Assembly (NCBI RefSeq): GCF_014195325.1
Contig: NZ_JACIBK010000005.1
Coordinates: forward strand, 248,001-312,000
Source: Rhizobium sp. BK650
Lineage (GTDB): Bacteria; Pseudomonadota; Alphaproteobacteria; Rhizobiales; Rhizobiaceae
Direction of reading: 5' to 3'
Length of the DNA stretch: 64,000 nucleotides
Part shown: positions 18,093 to 25,730 of the stretch, one piece after another
How the letters are laid out: each line of letters starts with the position of its first letter
Position numbering within the stretch: the first letter of the stretch is position 1
Notes under the pieces: generated by a model
What the model was told of the DNA's origin: nothing
Database searches by the model: none
The model's input: only the letters and a program-made list of their open reading frames with translations
Made by a program: the position numbers and the translations under genes

Positions 18093-19439
18093 TTAGCGGA
18101 TGACGATCTTATCGCCGAGCGTGCTCTTCAGCTCGCTCTCGGCGTCGCCGATGGCGGCATCGACGGTCTTGTCGCCGGTCCAGGATGCCTGGAGATTCTT
18201 CCACATGATGTTCCAATATTTGCCGAAATCGGAATTGTTCGGCATGGCATTGGCGTGCGGCAGCAGGCGCTCGGTAGCTTCGCGGGTCCAGCGGTCGGCC
18301 GAATAGAAATCGACTTCCGATTCCGCTTCGGAAATGCCGAGATGAGCCGACTTGACCGCATGCAGCGCGTTGGTGCGCGGCTCGGATGCGATCGTGATCA
18401 GCTGTGCGGCGATATCGGTATCTTCCTTGTCGTGACCTGCAGTCAGGAGGTAGACGAGCGGGTGGGTCAGCGTGTTGGCCTTGCCGCCTTCGCCGGCCGG
18501 GATCAGGGTGAAGATCACATTGCCGAAGAAGTCCTTGAGACCTTCCTGGTTGACGAGACGGGCATAATGCCAGGTGCCGGCGTCCCAGATGCCAGCCTTG
18601 CCGGTGGCGACTTCCTTCCACCACTGATCGCCCGGCATGCCGATGTGGTTCTTCTTCGTGACGCCTGCCTTAACGGCGTCGGCAAAGAACTGATAGGTTC
18701 GGGTCATGGCGGCCTTGTCAAAAACAAGCTTGCCGTTTTCTTCCATCGTGCCGCCGAACGAGGTGTAGAACTGCCAGTAGTCGGGGCCATTGCTGGCGCG
18801 TGGATAGAAGCCGTAACCGGGCTGAACGAGACCCTTGTCCTGCATCTTCTTGGCGTCTTCGAGCAGGTTCTTCATAGTGTATTTGCCGTCCTGGACGCTC
18901 TGCGGCAGCGCATCGAGATCGGCGTCGCTGTAGCCGATTGCCTTCATGTACGGCTTCCAGAAGAACATCGGGCGGGATTCGGCGTCCTGCGGAATGCCGT
19001 AGACGGCGCCATTGTAGGAGGCGATCTTCAGCAGGTTCTCATAGATGCCGTTGAGCGGCCAGGCATCGAGATCGACGTAATCCTCGATCGGAACGATGAG
19101 GCCTGCCTGTGACCACGGCGCGATGTCTTCATGGCCGCTAACGACGATGTTAGGGGCGGTCTTGGCTTCAGCGGCAAGGGTGAGCGCCTGCTTGAAGTCG
19201 TCCCAACCGGAATAGGCCTTCTTCTCGACGGTGATTTTCAGGTCCTCGCCCTTGAGGGCGGCTTGGCGCTGCAGCTGCTGGGCTGCGATCTCGATGGCGT
19301 CCAGGCGGTAGACGTCGTTCGGACCGGTGCCGCCGGCCCAGACGCTGATGGTGATGTCCTTGGCGAATGCGAATACGGAGGTCGAGGCCAGGATGGTGGC
19401 CGCGATAGTGAGGGATTTCAACGTCGGCAAAATGGTCAT
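18093..19439 (-). CDS. Extracellular solute-binding protein, family 1 (CUT1 type)
   Basis: A 448-residue periplasmic binding protein with a clear Sec signal (MTILPTLKSLTIAATIL then a cut after AFA near residue 26). The mature part starts KDITISVWAGGTGPNDVYR, typical of family 1 carbohydrate or glycerophosphodiester binding proteins such as UgpB. It is the first gene of a seven-gene minus-strand operon. The ATG at 19439 has GGGAG upstream. Ligand by context: a glycerophosphodiester or related sugar phosphodiester (inference). Confidence 0.92.
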   Translation of the reverse strand: MTILPTLKSLTIAATILASTSVFAFAKDITISVWAGGTGPNDVYRLDAIEIAAQQLQRQAALKGEDLKITVEKKAYSGWDDFKQALTLAAEAKTAPNIVVSGHEDIAPWSQAGLIVPIEDYVDLDAWPLNGIYENLLKIASYNGAVYGIPQDAESRPMFFWKPYMKAIGYSDADLDALPQSVQDGKYTMKNLLEDAKKMQDKGLVQPGYGFYPRASNGPDYWQFYTSFGGTMEENGKLVFDKAAMTRTYQFFADAVKAGVTKKNHIGMPGDQWWKEVATGKAGIWDAGTWHYARLVNQEGLKDFFGNVIFTLIPAGEGGKANTLTHPLVYLLTAGHDKEDTDIAAQLITIASEPRTNALHAVKSAHLGISEAESEVDFYSADRWTREATERLLPHANAMPNNSDFGKYWNIMWKNLQASWTGDKTVDAAIGDAESELKSTLGDKIVIR

Positions 19440-19573
19440 CTTCTTCGTCTCCCTAGAAGAACAGTGTGAAGCCTCTTGACGGGTCAGCACTGTGGCTTGA
19501 CGGCCGTTGCGAAAGCCCACGAAAACGTGACGATGTCCGCTCTATGGGTTGAACATAACGGCCGAATGACAAA

Positions 19574-19589
19574 TTGAGCACGTGTGCAA
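19574..19589. promoter_or_regulatory. Candidate LacI-type operator upstream of the phosphodiester operon
   Basis: The 16-base element TTGAGCACGTGTGCAA is an imperfect palindrome around CACGTG, with outer TTG/CAA and a central CG as in many LacI-family operators. It lies 135 bases before the start of the binding protein gene, whose operon encodes a LacI regulator. No promoter hexamers were assigned with confidence. The link is inference. Confidence 0.35.
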
Positions 19590-19864
19590 AATTATTATGA
19601 CGATGTTCTGGGCAGGGTCAATTGCTGATGAAAGATGCAGATTTCAGCGAGTGTCCCAAATTTTGCGAAAATGACACAGCTTAAAAGCAGAAGTATTGTC
19701 CTATTGAATGACGACCTGGCTCTCCGTGGCGGAAGTCGATGCCGATCCGCGGATTCGCAATCTCAGGCGACAAGTCCGCGTTTTCCGGAGAAGCTCCCAA
19801 CGACCACATAGGGCTTGAGCTTGGAGTTCACGCCATTGAAAGCTTGTACGCTCGCCAACCGCGA

Positions 19865-20179
19865 CTATGGCGACTGCGATTGTCGCGCCGATGCTAAGAG
19901 CAACGTTGTGTCTGCGATCGTGCGTGACCGATGATGCTCAGTGCACGTAGGTGCCAGCGTCACTTCGGTTGTCGGTCGGGCTTGGAGGTTGGCCTCGGTC
20001 GGTATGTCAGCGTTTCTGCGCAGCACAAATACTGGGGCAATAGCCTCCTTTGGGGATCGCCTTATCAGCCGCGTATTGTAGATCCCGACAAAGGCTGCGG
20101 TGCTAGCCAGAAGGAGCACAGGCGCGAGGGATGTCTCAATCACGCTGGCGTAATCGACAATGATTGGCGGTGTGTCCAT
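19865..20179 (-). CDS. Doubtful small membrane protein (possible gene remnant)
   Basis: A 104-codon frame starting at an ATG at 20179. Residues about 12-30 form one hydrophobic segment (SLAPVLLLASTAAFVGIYNT) that vaguely recalls the first helix of DUF2721 proteins, but the rest is not recognisable. The ribosome site is weak. It may be a small one-helix protein or a decayed piece of one. Confidence 0.25.
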   Translation of the reverse strand: MDTPPIIVDYASVIETSLAPVLLLASTAAFVGIYNTRLIRRSPKEAIAPVFVLRRNADIPTEANLQARPTTEVTLAPTCTEHHRSRTIADTTLLLASARQSQSP

Positions 20180-20528
20180 CTCTCGCTTCCGGCGTAAGGA
20201 CCCTATGCGCCATTCAGCACGAGGATAATGCGGCGAGCGCCTTCCAATCGACAATTCGCGTCTGGCGGGGACATAGCAGCCCCGGACGCTGCGACGGAAG
20301 TTCCTGCGTTCATCCGCGGTCCATGGCACACCTCGACGGCAGCATACCGGGTTCGACCGTGCGGGCCTATTAGGGTTCTCCCTTAGGTGTTCTTACGGAG
20401 GACTTGGCGCTATTGTAGGCCACCCCAAACGGTCTGCGGATCGCAAACGAGGGAGCGGCGTTAAATGTTGCCGGGGCGACGGCTGAACCCACACAAGAAC
20501 TTCGAGAGGCCAAACGCGGGAGAGAAGC

Positions 20529-21533
20529 TTGCATCGGTTGCTTCGGCTGGCACTTTGGAGCGTACTGGCGTTCCTCCTCACCCTGGCCTCAGCATGGGCG
20601 ACACTCGCATTGTGGTATCGCCTTCCCGCCCCCGAGTTCGTCAGGTTCATCGTAGCCGGGCTCTTCGCGCTTCTAGGCCTCTCGAGCATCGGCGCGATTT
20701 GCACGCGTTGGCGCTTCAAAGCGGTCGTCGGGTTCGTCGCGATCCTCCTAGCAGTCGTGATCTGGTGGAACACGATTGAGCCTCCGAGAAATGGACCATG
20801 GGCCGCCGACGTAGCGCGGCAGGTCACGGGAACCTTCGACGGAGATGTGCTCACACTGACCAACGTTAGAGCCTTTGCGTGGTCTAGTGGCACCGAAGCC
20901 AAGCAGCAGTGGATTACGCGGAGCTATGATATGAGTAAGCTCCGGACACTCGACTTGTTCATGTCCTACTGGGCTGGACCGGAAATCGGGCATGTGATCT
21001 TCAGTTTCGGGTTCGACAACGGCGAGCAACTTGCGTGGTCAGTGGAGGTTCGCCGTTCCGAAGAAGGTGCATTCTCGCCTCTCGCGGATCTGTTCAAGAG
21101 CAACCCGCTGGTCATCGTCGCCGCCGAAGAGAAGGATGTGGTCGGCGTCCGATCCAACTTTCGCGGCGAAGACGTGCAGGTCTACCGCCTCAATGCTTCT
21201 CCGGATCAGGCGCGCGCTTTGCTTCGGGAGTATGTGACAGACGCGAATGCGCTCGCCGAGACCCCGCAGTTTTATAATTCGCTGACCAGCAACTGCACCA
21301 CGACCGTCCTCAGGATGATGCGCGTGGTCGGTTCCGCCGCCCCCTTAGACTGGCGGTTGATCATCAACGGCTACCTGCCTGACTACGCGTACGACCAAGG
21401 TGCATTGAATACGTCAGTACCACTGGAAGTGCTCAAAACAGCCTCCCATATCGCCGAACGTGCGCGTCGCGACGGTCTTTCGCCGGACTTTTCGAAGGAA
21501 ATCAGAGTAGGCGTTCCGTCGGCGGTTCCCTAG
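20529..21533 (+). CDS. DUF4105 membrane protein (Lnb-type lipoprotein N-acyltransferase family)
   Basis: A 334-residue protein with about three N-terminal membrane helices (5-28, 38-58, 65-81) and a soluble domain outside. The domain has the DUF4105 marks: His155 in IGHVIFSFGF and Cys256 in NSLTSNCTTTV. DUF4105 includes Lnb, which moves an acyl chain within bacterial lipoproteins using a Cys/His centre; other members are uncharacterised. Translation probably starts at the TTG at 20529, which has GGGAG in front; no ATG fits this frame. It stands alone in an accessory stretch. Whether it acts on lipoproteins here is unproven. Confidence 0.82.
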   Translation: MHRLLRLALWSVLAFLLTLASAWATLALWYRLPAPEFVRFIVAGLFALLGLSSIGAICTRWRFKAVVGFVAILLAVVIWWNTIEPPRNGPWAADVARQVTGTFDGDVLTLTNVRAFAWSSGTEAKQQWITRSYDMSKLRTLDLFMSYWAGPEIGHVIFSFGFDNGEQLAWSVEVRRSEEGAFSPLADLFKSNPLVIVAAEEKDVVGVRSNFRGEDVQVYRLNASPDQARALLREYVTDANALAETPQFYNSLTSNCTTTVLRMMRVVGSAAPLDWRLIINGYLPDYAYDQGALNTSVPLEVLKTASHIAERARRDGLSPDFSKEIRVGVPSAVP

Positions 21534-21552
21534 CAACCCCGAGCGACTATGA

Positions 21553-21690
21553 TCAGCTCGATTTAGCGGCATTCATGCGGGCCAGGTGGAAGGCGACCTC
21601 GGTGCTGAAGAACAGGATCCTGCGCACGCCGTCATCGGTGGCGATGCGATCAACCTCGCGGAGCCAGTCACGTGCCTGTTCCCGACACTC
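21553..21690 (-). pseudogene. C-terminal fragment of an unrecognised protein
   Basis: About 45 codons ending in a TGA at 21553-21555 read like a real protein tail (REQARDWLREVDRIATDD, then FFSTEVAFHLARMNAAKSS). The upstream part is cut off by unrelated remnants on the other strand. No start codon or ribosome site is visible. The family is not recognised. Confidence 0.3.
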
Positions 21691-21698
21691 CCTGGGAC

Positions 21699-21782
21699 AT
21701 CATCAGTGCGAGCGTTCTCTACGATCTGTCGCCGGCTCTCGGCGTCTCCATGGAAGACTTTTTCAAGGGTGCCGAAGGCCGC
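21699..21782 (+). pseudogene. Remnant of an XRE-type helix-turn-helix regulator
   Basis: About 28 codons encode ISASVLYDLSPALGVSMEDF and FKGAEG. This is the typical end of an XRE DNA-binding domain (compare ASRLQKIADVLRISPAFFFE in the intact XRE gene at 58684-59139). No N-terminal helix-turn-helix precedes it in frame, so the gene is broken. Confidence 0.45.
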
Positions 21783-21900
21783 CGAGCGCGAAGCTTTCGA
21801 AGATGCCGGAATAATTGGCTCGGCGGTCGCGAAGCCAGTGGGTTATTTCGCATATGAAAAGGGACTAACCGCACCCAATACCACGTTGCCGTCCATATTC
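21775..21900 (+). pseudogene. Remnant of a Nudix hydrolase
   Basis: In a different frame from the XRE remnant that precedes it, about 42 codons read KAAEREAFEDAGIIG followed by KPVGYFAYEKGL. This is most of a Nudix box (the REx2Ex2G part) and the strand after it. The GX5E start of the box is missing and the frame turns into unrelated residues, so only a fragment remains. Nudix enzymes hydrolyse nucleoside diphosphate derivatives. Confidence 0.5.
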
Positions 21901-22133
21901 TTTCGGGAAGAGGTCTTGCGGCTCGGTGTCCCGAAAGCGAAGTTCGGGAGCGGCTTTGCATTCCGTTGCCGGATGCAGTCCACATCGTTGCCAGACCGGA
22001 GGTCCGCGTGATCCTCGCGTCGCTTGCAGGCAGCGATGGTTGAGGCATCGACGTTAACCAGCGCTTTACGGCAGCTGAGAAACCGTCCGTGAGAGCGCCA
22101 CGCAACCGGCACACGGACGAGTGAATGAGAGCT
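21901..22133. other. Spacer after the Nudix remnant
   Basis: No convincing gene. The sequence joins the Nudix remnant to the convergent toxin gene and contains no recognisable domain. Confidence 0.4.
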
Positions 22134-22469
22134 TCATTCAAATAGTTCGGCGTGTGTACCGATGGCGACGAACACGACCAGATTTTTCGTTTCCTCGATC
22201 GTGTAGATGAGCAGAAAATCGCCACCGATGTGACATTCCCGATGGTCTTTCCAATCGCCTGTCAACTCATGATCCTTCAGCTCAGCCGGCAGAGGTCCAT
22301 CGTTATCGACGATTAAGCCTACGACTTTCTTCAGTGCGACCGTGTCATATCGACCGGACCTGGAAAAGCGTTCCCAGTCTTTTCGAAATTCTTTGGTATG
22401 ACTTGATTGCCGTGGCAGCGATGCCCGCTTACTGGAAGCGGACTTCGCTCGTTTCTTGTCACTTGACAA
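22134..22469 (-). CDS. YafQ-family mRNA interferase toxin (RelE superfamily)
   Basis: The frame encodes about 111 residues if it starts at the TTG at 22469, which overlaps the antitoxin stop; an ATG further upstream at 22502 is also possible. The C-terminal 75 residues match YafQ: LKDHELTGDWKDHRECHI, GGDFLLIYTIEE and VAIGTHAELF. They keep the histidine and aspartate residues that YafQ uses to cut mRNA on the ribosome. The upstream partner is a DinJ-like antitoxin. The N-terminus (lysine- and serine-rich) is longer than usual, so the start is uncertain. The toxin appears intact. Confidence 0.85.
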   Translation of the reverse strand: MSSDKKRAKSASSKRASLPRQSSHTKEFRKDWERFSRSGRYDTVALKKVVGLIVDNDGPLPAELKDHELTGDWKDHRECHIGGDFLLIYTIEETKNLVVFVAIGTHAELFE

Positions 22470-22740
22470 CCTTGCGTCCCTCAAGTGATTCAAACAGTTC
22501 ATCAGCAGTCTCAAAATGCCTGCCGTGACCCGCTTTTATGGCCCGAGCTTCCTCCATCGCGGCGATAGTTTTGGCGTTGGGGCGTGTCAATTCGACAGGA
22601 AGTGCCTTATCTCGGGCGATCCTCGTCAATACAATACGGATGATGTCCGAGGTGGTCAGTCCGAGGCTGTCGAGTACCAAGGCAGCGCTATCCTTCACAG
22701 AAGGTTCAATGCGGGCGCGCACGTATGCGTTTGCAGCCAT
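22459..22740 (-). CDS. DinJ/RelB-type antitoxin
   Basis: A 93-residue protein with an N-terminal ribbon-helix-helix region (NAYVRARIEPSVKDSAALVL then SLGLTTSDIIRIVLTRIARD), as in DinJ. The C-terminal part (about 60-93) should wrap the toxin. AAGGAG eight bases before the ATG at 22740 fixes the start. It overlaps the toxin gene and is first in the pair, as expected for a type II system. DinJ-type antitoxins usually repress their own promoter. Confidence 0.87.
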   Translation of the reverse strand: MAANAYVRARIEPSVKDSAALVLDSLGLTTSDIIRIVLTRIARDKALPVELTRPNAKTIAAMEEARAIKAGHGRHFETADELFESLEGRKVVK

Positions 22741-22925
22741 CTTTTGGTCTCCTTTATCAAGTCCCATCCTTATGTAGCCCAATTGAGCAACATTTTCAAG
22801 TTCGGTCTTCTATCCGATTTTGCTATGACATTGGACCGCACACTCTTCCGTTAATCATCCGATTTTTCTTCAACCGACTGCTGCAGACCCTGACTACCGG
22901 TCTGTCGTCCTCTTCGAGGCTCCCG

Positions 22926-23440
22926 GACAGCGCGCGATCCTATGACCTCGTTTGGCTCCTTCATCTGGTCGGCGATGCCCATCAACCGCTCCACGCACCG
23001 CGCGGTTTTCAAAGGCCCACAATGCACGGAGACCAAGGCGGCAACCTTGAAGATGTCATCAGTTCGAAGGGGTCAAGTCGAAGCTGCACGCCTATTGGGA
23101 CAGCTTGTTCGGTGGCCATTCAACGCCTTATGGCGCGATCTTCGATGGCCTGACCAATTCCGATACAAGGCTCCCGAAACCAGACGCGGCCCTTGCCGGG
23201 GAGACCGATCCGGCAAAATGGCTCGATGAGAGCCAGAAGCTTGCCATTGAATTCGCGTATGGCGAACCCGTGAAGCCCGGAACCGCACCCTATCAGCTAG
23301 AGCGGAAATATGAGACCGACGCGATGACGACCGCCCGGAAGCAGGCGGCGCTCGCCGCTGTGAGATTGGCGAACCTGATCACGACCGCTCTCAAGTCACA
23401 TGGTACACAAAAAGGCCCGCAGGGGGGCGGCCAATCTTGA
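22926..23440 (+). pseudogene. S1/P1-family nuclease, frameshifted remnant
   Basis: Two frames carry pieces of one S1/P1 nuclease. Bases 22926-23045 read LVWLLHLVGDAHQPLHA and then HGDQGGN, with the zinc-site pattern HxxGDxHQPLH. From about 23060 the next frame reads KSKLHAYWDSLFGG and runs to a stop at 23440 with an ordinary C-terminus (KWLDESQKLAIEFAYG). The frame changes between 23045 and 23060, and the N-terminal part with the first tryptophan/histidine ligands is missing. The enzyme, normally a secreted Zn nuclease for single-stranded nucleic acid, is therefore broken. Confidence 0.7.
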
Positions 23441-23654
23441 ACTGGGAGGACTTCTGTAAGGGACCTCGGCAGCGCCATTGTCGGCGAAAGTCGGAGCAAA
23501 ATGGCCGAAGCCAGCGAAGATCCCGGCGCAGTGAATCTCGCTTTTCGGGCGCTCTACCATGGCGGATCCCAGCTGGAGCTAGCGCTCGTGAGAATCGCTC
23601 ATGAGCCGGGAAAGGCATAGGGACGCTCGATTGGCTGTAGCGTGAGTTACGGAA
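23441..23654 (+). other. Short unrecognised coding fragment and spacer
   Basis: A frame from an ATG at 23501 to a TAG near 23620 encodes about 39 residues (MAEASEDPGAVNLAFRALYH and so on). It reads like protein but has no ribosome site or known domain. It is probably another remnant. Confidence 0.25.
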
Positions 23655-24014
23655 TTGCGAGCCTCCAATCCGATGTCGATGGATTATAGGCCTATGATCA
23701 AACACGGCCTGCTCGAGCGGATCGGTAAAACGATGGAGGCTCCGCTACACAGCAGCGACAGCGTGTCTGTTTCCGAAATCGAAAATCTGAAGGCGGAAGT
23801 GCGGAAGCAGGCGACCTCGCGAAAGCCCGGAATGATTTCGACCAACCGGGCTACCGCGATGATCGGGTTGTCTCGGGTGCACGTGTTGCAGATGGTTTTC
23901 GTCGGCGAGTTCACCAATGTGAGCTTCGATGACTCAGGCGGCTACGGGATATTTCGCAGCGTCGTTACGGACTCCTGCGAATTAAACAGTATCGCCGCAC
24001 GCCATCCGCTATAA
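23655..24014 (+). pseudogene. Excisionase/antitoxin-like HTH remnant, copy 1
   Basis: A 119-codon frame whose middle part (about bases 23838-23945) reads ISTNRATAMIGLSRVHVLQM then FVGEFTNVSF. This resembles the helix-turn-helix of excisionase-type antitoxins that pair with PIN toxins. The tail after SFDDSGGYG is not typical and no toxin follows, so the gene is probably degraded. A diverged second copy of this segment is at about 26585-26760. Confidence 0.4.
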
Positions 24015-24321
24015 TCAGGCATGCAGCCTCCGCCGCTAGACGTATTTGAAATTGGCCTAAGTCCCCCACGATCCATTCTCAGCTGAGGCCGAAGCTGGGA
24101 CTGCCCTGGCCCCTTGAGAATCCCAATTCTTGCCGTGCGTGTTTTAAACCGACCAGCCGCTCCCGCCCCGATAAAGCGATAGCCCTATATACCGCCGGTC
24201 TACTCGAGAACTCCACATCTTCATCATATTGCCGATGATTGCTAGCCGCTCCTCATCGCCCAGCTCTCGCTCGACTCTCAGGTCATTATCAAATGGGTAC
24301 GTGCGCTGACCGCTTGTTGAT
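24015..24321. other. Spacer without a supported gene
   Basis: About 300 bases downstream of the DUF3618 gene. A minus-strand frame (24389 to 24144) overlaps the end of that gene but has no good start or ribosome site, and its tail (LSLYRGGSGWSV) is not recognised. Confidence 0.4.
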
Positions 24322-25314
24322 CTAGCTGGGAGCGTTCTTGCTTTTAAACTCGTCGATCTCTTCGCTGATGCGATCCTTTGCGGCATCATGAATGTCCGCA
24401 GTCACCGAGACCACCTTGTCGACCAGGTCGGAAGCGACCTCTTTGCCGCGATCCACAGAGTCGCTTATTTTCGACGCGGCTTTAGCCTTGGCAGCATCGG
24501 CCGCTTCGCCGAGAACGTCATCTTCCCGTTGCGAATGAGGAAGCGCCGCACCGATGGCCGCACCCGCTGCGAAGGCAAGAGCGCCACTGACGAACGGCTG
24601 ATCGCGAAAATGGGACACGATGGCGTCATTCAACCGGCTCGACTGCTCCTTGAGTACCATTCCGGTTGATGCTGCTGAACTGGAAAGGGAACTCGCGGCC
24701 TCGCCGATCGTCTGTGCAGAACTTGCTACCGTCCCCTTGACATCATCCCACGTTTCGGAGGCCCAGCCAAGCGAGGCGTCAAGCATCGATCCGGCCTCAT
24801 CGCGGATCGCAGAAATCCGCTCACCTGCGGCATCCGAAAAGCCGCGATAGGCTTTCCCGGTTGAATCGATAAAATCACCTGCGCGCCGCCCCGTTTCATC
24901 TGTAAGCGCTCTGAACCGCTCGCCAGCTTCATCGGTGAAATGACTATAGCGCACACCGCCACTTTCTTCAGGCGGGCCGATCCGCGTGATGGCGCCACGG
25001 GCAGGATAGAGCGGCAGCATATTCTTGCCGTCGCGTGCCGCAGTTTGTTCCGACGGCGCTCCCTGTTTGGCGACGAGCCATGCCAGGCTGACGCCCATCA
25101 GCGCGACGGGTAAGGGATTGTCTTTGACCGCCCTTCCGAGATTACTGAGATAGTCTGCACCACCGGTGCGCTTGGCATAGGCGATGAGTTCATCCACGAG
25201 CTGTCCGGGCGACATACGCTCCTGAATCGCGTCGATGCGAGCTTCGATCCTCTCACGATCACTGTCGATCTCGTGCTGCAGTTCGGCCGATGATTTTTGC
25301 GAAGAATGTGGCAT
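24322..25314 (-). CDS. DUF3618-domain protein with 11-residue amphipathic repeats
   Basis: A 330-residue protein. The N-terminus (about 8-50) matches DUF3618 (ELQHEIDSDRERIEARIDAI), followed by a hydrophobic stretch at 67-83 (DNPLPVALMGVSLAWLVA). Residues 126-191 form about six tandem 11-mers of the type [F/L]TDEAGERFRA, which should make an amphipathic helix like those of LEA proteins or apolipoproteins. A glycine/alanine-rich hydrophobic hairpin follows near 250-265 (SGALAFAAGAAIGAALP), then a charged helix. The ATG overlaps the previous stop (TGATG). It is the third gene of a stress cluster. It probably binds membranes; the exact role is unknown. Confidence 0.85.
   Translation of the reverse strand: MPHSSQKSSAELQHEIDSDRERIEARIDAIQERMSPGQLVDELIAYAKRTGGADYLSNLGRAVKDNPLPVALMGVSLAWLVAKQGAPSEQTAARDGKNMLPLYPARGAITRIGPPEESGGVRYSHFTDEAGERFRALTDETGRRAGDFIDSTGKAYRGFSDAAGERISAIRDEAGSMLDASLGWASETWDDVKGTVASSAQTIGEAASSLSSSAASTGMVLKEQSSRLNDAIVSHFRDQPFVSGALAFAAGAAIGAALPHSQREDDVLGEAADAAKAKAASKISDSVDRGKEVASDLVDKVVSVTADIHDAAKDRISEEIDEFKSKNAPS
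24742..24939 (-). repeat. Tandem 11-codon repeats inside the DUF3618-type gene
   Basis: Six consecutive 33-base units encode FTDEAGERFRA, LTDETGRRAGD, FIDSTGKAYRG, FSDAAGERISA, IRDEAGSMLDA and SLGWASETWDD. The first five share a pattern of hydrophobic, polar, Asp, x, Ala/Thr, Gly. The DNA of the units has diverged, so this is an old protein-level repeat. Confidence 0.75.
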
Positions 25315-25730
25315 CACACTTTCTCCTTGAGGATGGCGGAATCGCGCCGAAGCGATGCGGTGGTCCGGTCAAGCTTCAGTTGGGTGCCCCGCAGCGCAGA
25401 AATACCCCTCGAAATAAGCAGCCAGGCGATTGCCGCGATGATAAGGCCGATGATGACGGCCGCCACGGCGTTTGCGGTGATTTCGCTCATGCCATTGCGC
25501 GTCAAAACCGCCGCCAAGCCACTGACCAGGGCACTGAGAAGTATCCCGACAGCGCCTATGGCAAGTACGAGACCCACCATCAAAACCTCCACGCCGCTCA
25601 AGGCTTTGCTCAGTTTTTCGGAGGCTTCCGTTTTTGCAAGATCGATCTCCTTGCGAAATAGTCCGGTCAGGTCAGAAAGAAGGCCGCCTATTAGTTCGGA
25701 CAAGTGTGTGTTTTCAGCCAGCTTAGCCAT
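25314..25730 (-). CDS. Phage-holin-family-like (DUF1469/holin-X type) membrane protein
   Basis: A 138-residue protein with an amphipathic N-terminus (SELIGGLLSDLTGLFRKEID), two adjacent membrane helices (about 48-75 and 85-108) and a charged C-terminal helix. This is the layout of the DUF1469 or actinobacterial holin-X family, small membrane proteins found next to DUF3618 genes. Despite the family name, no phage function is implied here. It overlaps the upstream gene by eight bases and the downstream one by three, so all three are one transcript. Confidence 0.85.
   Translation of the reverse strand: MAKLAENTHLSELIGGLLSDLTGLFRKEIDLAKTEASEKLSKALSGVEVLMVGLVLAIGAVGILLSALVSGLAAVLTRNGMSEITANAVAAVIIGLIIAAIAWLLISRGISALRGTQLKLDRTTASLRRDSAILKEKV

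Larger units (their letters stand above)
19440..20528. other. Gene-poor spacer at the start of the accessory stretch
   Basis: About 1.1 kb between the phosphodiester operon and the DUF4105 gene. Apart from the candidate operator at 19574 and one doubtful small minus-strand frame (20179 to 19865), nothing convincing is seen. There are no strong Shine-Dalgarno sites and no long frame with recognisable domains. It probably holds the operon promoter on its left and degraded sequence on its right. Confidence 0.5.

Noticed and set aside
24144-24389. An 81-codon minus-strand frame after the DUF3618 gene
   Set aside because: It overlaps that gene, has no good ribosome site or start, and shows no known domain.
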